From Prauserella endophytica (GTDB lineage: Bacteria > Actinomycetota > Actinomycetes > Mycobacteriales > Pseudonocardiaceae), in contig NZ_SWMS01000003.1 of the NCBI RefSeq assembly GCF_005146945.1, forward strand, positions 357,365 to 421,364: a stretch of DNA of 64,000 nt, given 5' to 3'. Position numbers and translations under genes: made by a program. Below the pieces are notes generated by a model, which ran no database searches, was not told the origin of the DNA, and saw only the letters and a program-made list of their open reading frames with translations. Shown here piece by piece: positions 35,996 through 43,772 of the stretch (position 1 is its first letter; every line of letters begins with the position of its first letter).

Positions 35996-36999
35996 ACCGA
36001 GCCGGTGCGCAGGGCGTAGCGGCGCTCGGCGTAGGCGAGATCGTCTCGCCACAGCCGGGTCGCGACCCGGCGCATCATCGGCCGCACCAGTGGGGCCAGC
36101 GAGCGCGCCACCGCGAACCCGGTGCGCGGCGACGTCGCCACCGTCGCCTCCAACACCGCCGTGCGCGGCCTGCCGTCGGCGCCGGGGCCCAGCGGGGTCG
36201 CATGGGTCTCGACCACGCTGCCCTCGCCCTCTCCCGAGACGATCCGCATCACGACGGTCCTCGGTTCCGGCGCGGTGAACTCCGCACGCACCGGAACGCC
36301 GAACCGCCCGCCCACGCGGAACGTCACGTCCACCAGGAATCGGTCGGCACCGTCGACCGCGTCGGGCTCCGGGGCGCGCACCACCGCCAGACGGGTGAAC
36401 GAGTACGGGTGGAACCACGCGCCATGCCACGGATCGAGGCGGTTGGCCACGACGTCGCACGGCTCGCACACGCCCTCCAGCCGGGCCACCGCGGAAAGCG
36501 CACCCGACAGTTCCGGCCGCGCGGGCAGCACTGGCCGGGGGGTCGGCGGTTCCCCGCCCTCGGCGTCGAGCCGCACCCACGCGAGCACACCGTCGTCGTG
36601 CGCGGGCAGGGGCTGCCAGCCCCGCCCGCCGCCGGACGGCACCGCGAGGCCGTGCCAGCGGCACACGACCTCGCCGCACACCACCCGGCCCTGCGCCAGC
36701 GGCGCGCCGAGATGCGGGCAGGCACCGGGGCCGACCACGAGCCGCCCGGTCCCGTCCCGCCACGCGACCAGCTCCCGGCCCGCGACGCGCGTGCCGAACG
36801 GACGGTCGGACCTGACCGCGTCGGCGGCCGCGAACGGGAACCAGTTGCCCGACGGGCGGGCCTGTGCCCGGTCGGCGGCCGCCTGGATGATGGCGGGGTC
36901 GGCCTGCCCGACCGTCGGCCGCTGCCGGGCCCAGCGCGTGCGGGAGATCGGCTGCACCGGCCAGTGGGCAGGCCACCGCCCCTGAGGGTTGTCGCTCAC
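35992..36999 (-). CDS. Rieske non-heme iron oxygenase-like protein
   Basis: The 335-residue protein has a Rieske [2Fe-2S] site, CPHLGAPL (Cys94, His96) and CRWHG (Cys113, His116). It then has NRLDPWHGAWFHP, which fits the D-x2-H-x4-H mononuclear iron motif (Asp189, His192, His197). Its N-terminus, RWPAHWPVQPISRTRWARQR, resembles Rieske/DUF5914 proteins sometimes found with carotenoid genes. It may hydroxylate or desaturate a hydrophobic substrate; no ferredoxin or reductase gene is adjacent. The catabolic locus begins 38 bp upstream on the same strand, so co-transcription is possible. Confidence 0.82.
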   Translation of the reverse strand: MSDNPQGRWPAHWPVQPISRTRWARQRPTVGQADPAIIQAAADRAQARPSGNWFPFAAADAVRSDRPFGTRVAGRELVAWRDGTGRLVVGPGACPHLGAPLAQGRVVCGEVVCRWHGLAVPSGGGRGWQPLPAHDDGVLAWVRLDAEGGEPPTPRPVLPARPELSGALSAVARLEGVCEPCDVVANRLDPWHGAWFHPYSFTRLAVVRAPEPDAVDGADRFLVDVTFRVGGRFGVPVRAEFTAPEPRTVVMRIVSGEGEGSVVETHATPLGPGADGRPRTAVLEATVATSPRTGFAVARSLAPLVRPMMRRVATRLWRDDLAYAERRYALRTGSV

Positions 37000-37037
37000 G
37001 CGTCCTTGTTAACCCAAGCGCGCCCATCGATAAACGC

Positions 37038-37553
37038 TCAGTAGAAGAACACGTCCTCCGTGAGCCCGGCGTGCAGCGCCCGGTAGCCGCCCGTGTAGAA
37101 CAGCAGCGGGCTGCCGTCCCGGTACTCCAGGTGCTCCACCTCGCCGATGAACAGCACGTGGTCGCCCGCCGGATGGCGATCGACGATCCGGCAGCCGATC
37201 TCCGCGAGCCCGCCGGGCACGTACGCGTGCTCCCCGCGCCACTGGAAGTCCACCGCCAGGCCGGGTCGCGGCCTGCCGCCGAAGTGGCGGGACACCTCCT
37301 CCTGCTCCGCGGAGAGCACCGTGACGCCGTAGCGGTCGCCCCGGTGCAGGTGCTCGGCCATCGTGCACCTGCCGAGCGACACGAGCACGAGCGGCGGGTC
37401 GAGCGAGACAGACAGGAACCCGTTGGCGGTCATCCCGTGCACGCCGCCATCCGGCGGCACGGTGGTGATCACGGTGACGCCGGTGGCGAAGCGGCCCAGC
37501 GCGCCGCGGAAGTGACGCGGGTCGGTGACCGCGGGGCGCGGCTCCGCGATCAC
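37038..37553 (-). CDS. styB: StyB-like NAD(P)H:flavin oxidoreductase
   Basis: The 171-residue protein is a short-chain flavin reductase (HpaC/StyB type): RFATGVTVITTVPPDGGVHG, MTANGFLSVSLDPPLVLVSL and CRIVDRHPAGDHVLFIGEVE. It would supply reduced FAD to the two StyA-type oxygenases encoded upstream. GTG at 37553 overlaps the stop of the EthD gene (GTGA). It is the last gene of the operon. Confidence 0.85.
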   Translation of the reverse strand: MIAEPRPAVTDPRHFRGALGRFATGVTVITTVPPDGGVHGMTANGFLSVSLDPPLVLVSLGRCTMAEHLHRGDRYGVTVLSAEQEEVSRHFGGRPRPGLAVDFQWRGEHAYVPGGLAEIGCRIVDRHPAGDHVLFIGEVEHLEYRDGSPLLFYTGGYRALHAGLTEDVFFY

Positions 37554-37861
37554 GTGCCCGCCACGGGCGCGTAGTGGATCACCTGCGCCCCGCCGGTGGC
37601 GTAGTTGGGGACGTCGGCGTTGACGGCCCGGCCCTCCTCGGAGGACAGCGCGGCCGCCATGGCCTCCGCGGAGTCGAAGTCGGCCTCGAAGACGGCGAAG
37701 TACGGGCTTTCCCCGCCACCGGCGGCCTGCACGTCGAGGCTGTAGCGCATCGCGCGCAGACCGGGCAGCTTCGCGGCCAGCGGGAGGTGGGTGTTGACGT
37801 AGTACTCCCGGAAGTGGTCCGGGTCGGCGGGCGGCGGGTACAGCACGGTGAGGCGGTACAT
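37550..37861 (-). CDS. EthD-family protein
   Basis: The 103-residue ferredoxin-like alpha/beta-barrel domain begins MYRLTVLYPPPADPDHFREY and has YVNTHLPLAAKLPGLRAMRY, the EthD signature. EthD proteins are needed for ether-cleaving P450 systems, and relatives act as isomerases or monooxygenases. Its position between the styA-like and styB-like genes suggests a step on the oxygenated product, possibly filling a role that StyC plays elsewhere; this is inference. It overlaps styB by 4 bp. Confidence 0.82.
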   Translation of the reverse strand: MYRLTVLYPPPADPDHFREYYVNTHLPLAAKLPGLRAMRYSLDVQAAGGGESPYFAVFEADFDSAEAMAAALSSEEGRAVNADVPNYATGGAQVIHYAPVAGT

Positions 37862-37885
37862 GCTGGTGTTCTCCTCTCGGGCCGG

Positions 37886-39109
37886 TCAGGCCTTGGCGTG
37901 GCGGGCGAGGAACTCGCGGGTGCGCTCCGGGGTGGCGAGGATGCGCCACTGCCGGTCGGGGTAGTCGAAGTTGTCGGTGAACTCGTCGGCGACCGCCTGG
38001 TCCTGGCTCATCGCACCGAAAAGCTGCAGCAGGTGCTCCGGGGGCGGCGCGAGCATGAGGTTGGTCCACTGCGCCGCGCCCAGCACGACGTCGGCCCTGC
38101 GCGCGGCGACCCGCCTGCAGAACTCCTCGTCGAGCGCGTAGTCGGCCAGGATCTCCTCACCGGTCACCCACGCCGAGTGCGACGCCGAGTTGGCGCCCTG
38201 GCCCACCACGGGGTCCACGACGGTGTGCACGTCGCCGATCGCGAGCGCGTACTTGCCGTTCGGCAGCGCCGCGTAGTCCTGCCGCACGGTCGGGACCAGC
38301 GCGCCCTGCAGGATGTCGAGCGGGCCGGTCAGCCCGAAGCTCGCCGGGTCGACGCGCTCGAAGGTCTGCGGGTGGTGCTTGGCCAGCAGGTCGAGCACGA
38401 GGCGCTCGTAGCCGGCCGGGTCCTCGTCGTAGGACTGCCGGCCGAGGATCTCCAGCTCGCCGCCCGGCACGTTCTCGAACAGCAGCGCCGTGGTGAACCC
38501 GGCCGCGCTGTACATCGGGATCTCCAGCAGCTCGCCGTGACCGGGCGAGACGCTGATCGTGACGCCCTTGGGCTCGGAGTAGCTGATGCCGTTGTAGCAG
38601 CCGACCGACAGCACGCGCTGCGGCTTGTCGTACGGGCTGTACTCCGGCCTGCGGGGAAACAGCGCCGAGAACGCGCCCCGGCCCGCCGCCACGACGAGCA
38701 GGTCGTGCCGGTCGGCGATGGGCTCGATGTCCTCCGCTTGCAGCATGCGCACCTCGAGCCTGCCGCCGCGCTCCTCGAACGCCTCGGTGAGCTTGGGCAG
38801 GTAGAGGCGGTAGTCGATGGCGCTGGACCACCGCTCGAAGTCGCCTCGCCAGGACAGCGGGGTCTCGCCGCCGACGTAGTGGTGGTGGCAGGAGTAGCCG
38901 TACTCCTCGACCGGCCAGAAGTGGACGTCGAGCTCCCGCTCGCGCTGGATCGTCGGGCCGTGGTGGGCCACGCTGTTGAGCAGCCTGCCGCTCGCGAGCT
39001 GGGCCGCGGTCTTGTCGGTGTAGATGGTGACCGGGACGTCGTGCTGCCGGAGCTTCAGGCCAAGCTGCAGGCCGGCGATCCCGGCACCGACGATACCGAT
39101 GTTCGGCAT
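37886..39109 (-). CDS. styA: StyA-type FAD-dependent styrene/indole monooxygenase
   Basis: The 407-residue protein is close to the usual StyA length (about 415). It starts MPNIGIVGAGIAGLQLGLKL (FAD-binding GxGxxG) and keeps family segments VAHHGPTIQRERELDVHFWP, VVAAGRGAFSALF and AIGDVHTVVDPVVGQGANSA. These two-component enzymes use reduced FAD to epoxidise vinyl side chains of styrenes or the indole 2,3 bond. The ATG at 39109 follows GAGGAG. ALDH is 14 bp upstream, EthD 24 bp downstream. A diverged second copy lies at 41571-42839. Confidence 0.87.
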   Translation of the reverse strand: MPNIGIVGAGIAGLQLGLKLRQHDVPVTIYTDKTAAQLASGRLLNSVAHHGPTIQRERELDVHFWPVEEYGYSCHHHYVGGETPLSWRGDFERWSSAIDYRLYLPKLTEAFEERGGRLEVRMLQAEDIEPIADRHDLLVVAAGRGAFSALFPRRPEYSPYDKPQRVLSVGCYNGISYSEPKGVTISVSPGHGELLEIPMYSAAGFTTALLFENVPGGELEILGRQSYDEDPAGYERLVLDLLAKHHPQTFERVDPASFGLTGPLDILQGALVPTVRQDYAALPNGKYALAIGDVHTVVDPVVGQGANSASHSAWVTGEEILADYALDEEFCRRVAARRADVVLGAAQWTNLMLAPPPEHLLQLFGAMSQDQAVADEFTDNFDYPDRQWRILATPERTREFLARHAKA

Positions 39110-39123
39110 GGTGCGTGCTCTCC

Positions 39124-40560
39124 TCACAGTCGCGTCCAGACGCTCTTGATCTCGGTGTACAGGTCGATGGCGTGCTTTCCCATCTCGCGGCCCCAGCCGC
39201 TGGCCTTGAACCCGCCCCACGGCGCGGCGGCGTCGACGGGGTTGGGCATGTTGACGAACACGGTCCCGGCGCGGATGGCCGCGGCCAGCGAGTGTGCGGC
39301 GCCGACATCCCGCGTCCACACCGACGCGGCCAGGCCGTACTCGGTGTCGTTGGCTTTGGCCACCACCTCGTCGGCGTCGTCGAACGGTAGTACGGCCAGC
39401 ACGGGGCCGAACACCTCCTTCCGCGCGATGATCATGTCGTCGGTGACGCCGGTGAGCACAGTGGGCCGGTAGAAATGCCCGTCACAGCCGACGAGCTCGC
39501 CGCCCGCCGCGAGCCGCGCGCCCTCGGCGGCGGCTCCCCGGACCAGGGCGTCCACCGAGGACAGGTGCTCCGCCGAGACGAGCGGGCCGACCTGGGTAGC
39601 CGGGTCGAGGCCGGGGCCGACGACCAGCGCGTCGGCGGCCTTGCCGAGCCGCTGGGAGAACTCGTCGGCCACGGACGCGTGAACGTAGAAGCGGGTGTAG
39701 GCGGCGCACACCTGGCCGGCGTTGAGGAACCCGCCCTGCAGGCAGCCCTCCACGGCGGCGTCGAGGTCGGCGTCGGGCAGCACCACCACGGGCGCCTTGC
39801 CGCCCAGCTCGAGTGAGACGCGCTTGAGGTTGCCGGCCGACGCGCGCACGATCTCGCGGCCGACGTCGGTGGAGCCGGTGAAGGAGACCTTGTCGACGTC
39901 CGGGTGGGCCACCAGCGCCTTGCCGGTCGCGGGGCCGCCGGTGAGCACGTTGAGCACCCCGGCGGGCACACCGGCCTCGATCATCAGCTCGGCCAGCCGC
40001 AGCGTGGTCAGCGGTGTCTGCTCGGCGGGCTTGAGCACGACGGTGTTGCCGCACGCGAGCGCGGGCGCGAGCTTCCACGACGCGATCATCAGCGGGAAGT
40101 TCCACGGCGTGATCAGCGCGCACACGCCGATCGGCTCGCGGCGCGTGTACTGGAGCACGCCGGGAATCGAGACCGGCGAGGTCTCGCCCTCGATCTTGGT
40201 GACCCAGCCCGCGTAGTAGCGGAAGTGCTCCGCCGCGGCGGCCACCGACACGTTCCTCGCGATGCCGAGGGGCTGGCCCTGGTCGCGGCACTCCAGCTCG
40301 GCCAGCTCGGCGGCGTGCTGGTCGATCAGGTCGCCGACGCGCCACAGGATCCTGGCCCGCGCGGCCGGGGTCAGCTCAGGCCACGGACCCGAGGCGAACG
40401 CCGTTCTCGCCGCCGCGACGGCACTGTCCACATCGGCCTGGCCGGCGTCGGCGACGGTGCCGAGCGGGCGAGCGGTCGCCGGGTCGGTGGTCTCGAACCG
40501 CCCGCCCCCGGCCGCGTCGACCCACTGGCCGCCGATCAGCAGTTGCCCTGTCACGTTCAT
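39124..40560 (-). CDS. Aldehyde dehydrogenase (phenylacetaldehyde dehydrogenase type)
   Basis: The 478-residue ALDH-superfamily protein has PWNFPLMIASWKLAPALACG, KPAEQTPL, VSFTGSTDVGR, the general base Glu251 in SLELGGKAPVVV and nucleophile Cys285 in NAGQVCAAYTR. It resembles FeaB/StyD-type enzymes, which turn phenylacetaldehyde into phenylacetate with NAD+. In this locus it would oxidise the aldehyde made from the StyA product. It is the first gene of the ALDH-styA-ethD-styB run. A 15-bp near-palindrome lies 35 bp upstream of its ATG. Confidence 0.92.
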   Translation of the reverse strand: MNVTGQLLIGGQWVDAAGGGRFETTDPATARPLGTVADAGQADVDSAVAAARTAFASGPWPELTPAARARILWRVGDLIDQHAAELAELECRDQGQPLGIARNVSVAAAAEHFRYYAGWVTKIEGETSPVSIPGVLQYTRREPIGVCALITPWNFPLMIASWKLAPALACGNTVVLKPAEQTPLTTLRLAELMIEAGVPAGVLNVLTGGPATGKALVAHPDVDKVSFTGSTDVGREIVRASAGNLKRVSLELGGKAPVVVLPDADLDAAVEGCLQGGFLNAGQVCAAYTRFYVHASVADEFSQRLGKAADALVVGPGLDPATQVGPLVSAEHLSSVDALVRGAAAEGARLAAGGELVGCDGHFYRPTVLTGVTDDMIIARKEVFGPVLAVLPFDDADEVVAKANDTEYGLAASVWTRDVGAAHSLAAAIRAGTVFVNMPNPVDAAAPWGGFKASGWGREMGKHAIDLYTEIKSVWTRL

Positions 40561-40594
40561 GTGCCCAGCCTGGCAACCGTCCCCGTGCCCGGTC

Positions 40595-40609
40595 TTTGCC
40601 TGAGGCGAA
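40595..40609. promoter_or_regulatory. Near-perfect palindrome upstream of the ALDH-styA operon
   Basis: TTTGCCT-G-AGGCGAA pairs at six of seven positions and sits 35-49 bp upstream of the ALDH start, in the 63-bp gap after the AraC gene. It could bind either local regulator; AraC proteins usually use direct repeats, so IclR is as likely. Confidence 0.35.
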
Positions 40610-40623
40610 CGGCTCTTGACGAT

Positions 40624-41604
40624 TCACGTACCGGCGAGCGCCCTGGCCCGGAACTCGCGCGGGCTCAGCCCGTACGCGGCCTTGAACGCGCGGCTGAAGT
40701 GCGCGGCGTCGGGCAGGCCCCACGCGGCACCGACCGCGCTCACCGGTTTGGCGAGCGTGCCGGGCAGTGCGAGGTCGCGGCGGCACTGTTCGAGCCTGCG
40801 GGTGCGAATCCAGCTCGCCACGCCCTCGCCCTCCTCGGCGAAGAGCTTCTGCAGGTACCGCGTGGACACGTGCAGCGCGGCCGCCACCGCGTCCGGGCAA
40901 AGGGCCGGGTCGCCGAGGTGCTCGTCGACGAACGCCTTCGCCCGTGCCACGAGCGCGGCGTGCGGCACCTCGGGCCGCGCCTCGAACCGTTCGGACAGCA
41001 GCGCCGACAGCAGGTCCAGCACCGCGTCGGACAGTGGCAGCGTGGCTCCCGGTGCGGTGCCGCCGAGCCTGCCGAGCAGCCGCAGGAACAGCGGGGCGAG
41101 CAGCGAGCCGGTGTCGTCGTCGCGGGCGATGCGGCGAGCGAGCACGTGCCGCTCTCCCCCGCCGGTAAGGCGCAGCCGCTCGCGCGGGAACATGAACACC
41201 GCCATCGTGGTGGCCTCGGGAAAGGCGAGCGTGTAGGGCCGGTCGGTGTCGTAGAGCGCGAAGTCCCCCGGTGAGAGCAGCGCCTCCTGCCCGTCCTGCA
41301 CGAGCAGGCAGCTGCCGGTCAGCTGCAACCCGAGCTTGTAGTAGCCGCGCTCGCTGCGCGCGATCATGGGCCTGGTGCGCCGGACCCGATGCGGCTCGGC
41401 ATCCACTTTGGACACCAGCAGTGCGCCGAGCCGGTCGATGCGCACCTCACCGTGGAACGCGGGCGCCTGCGCGACGGCGTCGAGTGGCACGAACGCGTCT
41501 GAGATGACGTGGCGCCAGTAGTCGACGCTCTCGTCGCCCGCCACCTCGTCGGTGCTCAACACCGTGCTGTTCAGTAGGGCGCTGCCGATCGCTGGATGGA
41601 CCAC
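40624..41604 (-). CDS. AraC-family activator (FeaR-like)
   Basis: The 326-residue protein has an AraC_binding_2-type sensor domain (HRVRRTRPMIARSERGYYKL, LLSPGDFALYDTDRPYTLAF) and a C-terminal double helix-turn-helix (LHVSTRYLQKLFAEEGEGVA, then AHFSRAFKAAYGLSPREFRA). This matches FeaR/StyR-replacement activators of phenylacetaldehyde or aromatic operons. GTG at 41604 is set by GGAGG 5 nt upstream and lies inside the 3' end of the second styA-like gene (34-bp overlap). The target is probably the ALDH operon 63 bp downstream. Confidence 0.9.
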   Translation of the reverse strand: MVHPAIGSALLNSTVLSTDEVAGDESVDYWRHVISDAFVPLDAVAQAPAFHGEVRIDRLGALLVSKVDAEPHRVRRTRPMIARSERGYYKLGLQLTGSCLLVQDGQEALLSPGDFALYDTDRPYTLAFPEATTMAVFMFPRERLRLTGGGERHVLARRIARDDDTGSLLAPLFLRLLGRLGGTAPGATLPLSDAVLDLLSALLSERFEARPEVPHAALVARAKAFVDEHLGDPALCPDAVAAALHVSTRYLQKLFAEEGEGVASWIRTRRLEQCRRDLALPGTLAKPVSAVGAAWGLPDAAHFSRAFKAAYGLSPREFRARALAGT

Positions 41605-42839
41605 GTCGTCCTCCGATCTCCTTGTGCTCGGTCCCGGGTGAGGAACTCCTCTTGCCGGCGTGGCGTCGCGAGCAGTCGCCATTGCCGGTTCGGGTGGTCG
41701 AAGTTGGTGGTGAACTCGTCGGCGCGGCGCTGGTCGTCCGCGAGCGCGCGGAGCAGCTCTGGAATGCGGGCCGGCGGGTCGAGCATGAGGTTGGTCCACG
41801 CCGAGCCGGCGAGCAGGACCTCCTCTCTCGCGCGCGCTACCCGGCGGCAGAACTGCTCGTCGTAGACGGTGTCGGCGGCGATCTCGGCGGCGACGACGGC
41901 CGCGCTGTAGGCGGCGAGGTTGGCGCCCTGTCCCATCACCGGGTCCACCACCACGTGGGCGTCGCCGAGGGCGAGGGCGAACGTGTCGTCGCCGAGCGGC
42001 AGGTAGTCCTCGCGCACGGCCGGAATGACGCCGCCCTGCAGCAGGTCCAGCGGATGGGTCAGGGAGAACGCGCGCTCGTCGACGCGTTCGCGGGTCGCCG
42101 GGTGGTGCTTGGCGAGTGCGTCGAGCACGGCGCGGTGGAACCTGGCCGGATCGTCGTCGTAGGGCAGGCTCGCGAGGCCCGCGAGGTCACCGTCCGGCAC
42201 GTTCTCCAGCAGCAGTGCCGTCACTGGGCCGTGTCTGCTGAGGATGGGGATCTCCAGCAGTTCGCCGTGGCCGGGCGCGATGCTGATGCCGACCCCGGCG
42301 GGCTCGGGCGCGCGTACGCCGGTGTAGAGCCCCGCGCACAGCAATCTGCGCGGGGCGTCGTGCGGGCAGTGCTCGGGCCTGCGGGCGAACAGGCCGCTCA
42401 GCGCGCCACGGCCCGAGGCCACCACGACCAGGTCGTGCTGCCTGCCGAGCGCGGCGAGGTCACGCGGACCGATGTCGGCGACCTCCGGCTTCGCTCCGCG
42501 CTCGGCCAGGTCGGCGGCGAGCCGGGGCAGGTAGAGGCGGTGGTCGACGGCGCAGGACGGGTTCGTGAAGTGGCCGGTGAAGCGCACCGGCGCGGCCCCG
42601 CCGAGGTAGTGGTGGTGGGCCCCGTAGCCGTACCGGTCGGCAGGCCAGTGGTGCACGCCGAGTGCCCGCTCGCGTTCCAGCATCGGGTGGTGGTGGGCGA
42701 CGGTGTTGAGCAGCCTTACGTCGGCGAGGTCCTCAATGGGGCGCTCGGCGTAGAGCGTCACGTCGGCGTCGGCGGCACGCAGCGCGAGGCCGAGATGGAG
42801 CCCCGCGACCCCCGCACCGACGATGCCGACCGTTGCCAC
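41571..42839 (-). CDS. Second StyA-type flavoprotein monooxygenase
   Basis: The 422-residue paralogue of the StyA-type protein at 37886 shares VGIVGAGVAGLHLGLALRAA, NTVAHHHPMLERERALGVHH, VVASGRGALSGLFARR and ALGDAHVVVDPVMGQGANLA. It is not fused to a reductase, unlike StyA2B proteins of some rhodococci. It may have a different substrate or act with the single StyB. GTG at 42839 begins at the FAD-binding strand. The C-terminus overlaps the AraC start by 34 bp. It is divergent from the IclR gene across a palindromic operator. Confidence 0.85.
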   Translation of the reverse strand: MATVGIVGAGVAGLHLGLALRAADADVTLYAERPIEDLADVRLLNTVAHHHPMLERERALGVHHWPADRYGYGAHHHYLGGAAPVRFTGHFTNPSCAVDHRLYLPRLAADLAERGAKPEVADIGPRDLAALGRQHDLVVVASGRGALSGLFARRPEHCPHDAPRRLLCAGLYTGVRAPEPAGVGISIAPGHGELLEIPILSRHGPVTALLLENVPDGDLAGLASLPYDDDPARFHRAVLDALAKHHPATRERVDERAFSLTHPLDLLQGGVIPAVREDYLPLGDDTFALALGDAHVVVDPVMGQGANLAAYSAAVVAAEIAADTVYDEQFCRRVARAREEVLLAGSAWTNLMLDPPARIPELLRALADDQRRADEFTTNFDHPNRQWRLLATPRRQEEFLTRDRAQGDRRTTWSIQRSAAPY

Positions 42840-42857
42840 CGCACGTTTCCCATCAGT

Positions 42858-42874
42858 TGCTCTATTATCGAGCA
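42858..42874. promoter_or_regulatory. IclR-type operator between styA2-like and iclR-like genes
   Basis: TGCTCTAT-T-ATCGAGCA pairs at seven of eight positions. It is AT-rich for this genome and lies 19 bp upstream of the monooxygenase GTG in the divergent gap. IclR proteins usually bind such dyads next to their own gene. Confidence 0.5.
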
Positions 42875-42949
42875 GGTCGTTCTCTGAGCGAGCACACCGT
42901 ACGACGCGCCCGGCGGGCGCACAACCCCGGGTGGGAGGCGAGCGCGGCT

Positions 42950-43630
42950 GTGGCGGAGGGCAAGAAGACCGCGGTGTCCGGACTGCAGACACTGGAGCGT
43001 GGCCTGTCGGTGCTGGAGGCCGTCGCCGCGCACGCGCCGTGCACGGCGGCCCAGGTCGGCGAGGCGACGGGCCTGCACCGCTCCATCGCCTACCGCGTGC
43101 TGTGCACGCTGGAGGCACGCGGCTACCTGCGCCGGGACCAGGCAGGCCGGTACGAGGTGGGGCTCGCGGTCCTCACCGTCGCCTCCGCGGTGCACTCCGA
43201 CCTGCAGGCCATGGCGCACGCGGAGCTGAGCACGGTCGCGGAGGCGACCGGCACCACGGCGTTCCTCGCGGTGCCGCACGGCGACGACGCGCTGACGCTG
43301 GTGACCGTGGAGCCGCCCGCGGCCGCGGCCCCGGTGTCCTACCGGCCCGGGGTGCGGCACCCGCTCACGCGCGGTGCGCCCGGCCTGGCGATCCTCGCCG
43401 CACAGCCACCGCGACCCACCGAACGACCCGAGGTGACGCTCGCCCGCGACCTCGGCCACGTGCGCACCAGCGGTGAGGTGGTGCCCGGTATCAGCTCGCT
43501 CGCCGTTCCCGTCCGGCTGCGCGCGGGCCGCGTCGCGAGCGCGTGCGTGCTGTTCGTCGCGGGCCGCCTCGACGAGCCCGCCGCGCTGGACCGGCTGCAC
43601 GCGGCCGCCGACCGCCTGCGGGGCACCTGA
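42950..43630 (+). CDS. IclR-family transcriptional regulator
   Basis: The protein of about 226 residues has an IclR winged helix (SGLQTLERGLSVLEAVAAHA, then AAQVGEATGLHRSIAYRVL) and the C-terminal effector domain (YRPGVRHPLTRGAPGLAIL, GEVVPGISSLAVPVRLRAGR). It probably senses an aromatic intermediate and controls the divergent styA2-like gene. GTG at 42950 was chosen because the family core begins just after it. GGGAGG lies about 12 nt upstream, rather far, so an earlier start is possible. Confidence 0.88.
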   Translation: MAEGKKTAVSGLQTLERGLSVLEAVAAHAPCTAAQVGEATGLHRSIAYRVLCTLEARGYLRRDQAGRYEVGLAVLTVASAVHSDLQAMAHAELSTVAEATGTTAFLAVPHGDDALTLVTVEPPAAAAPVSYRPGVRHPLTRGAPGLAILAAQPPRPTERPEVTLARDLGHVRTSGEVVPGISSLAVPVRLRAGRVASACVLFVAGRLDEPAALDRLHAAADRLRGT

Positions 43631-43772
43631 GCCGAGTCGCCGCCGCAGCCGGGATGGCGAAGGCCGTGCTCGGCCGGGAACGCACCCGGGCACGCGGGAG
43701 CCTGCCGGGAAGATCGTCACCGCGCGGGAGGCCGAGCTCCCGTCGAGCCACCCGCGCCTGGCCGGGTGGGCG

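Noticed and set aside
34352..37027. Very long minus-strand open frame continuing upstream of the M24 peptidase
   Set aside because: It runs antisense to or out of frame with the exonuclease, methyltransferase and Rieske genes, all of which have clear family motifs. It is open only because of the high GC3.
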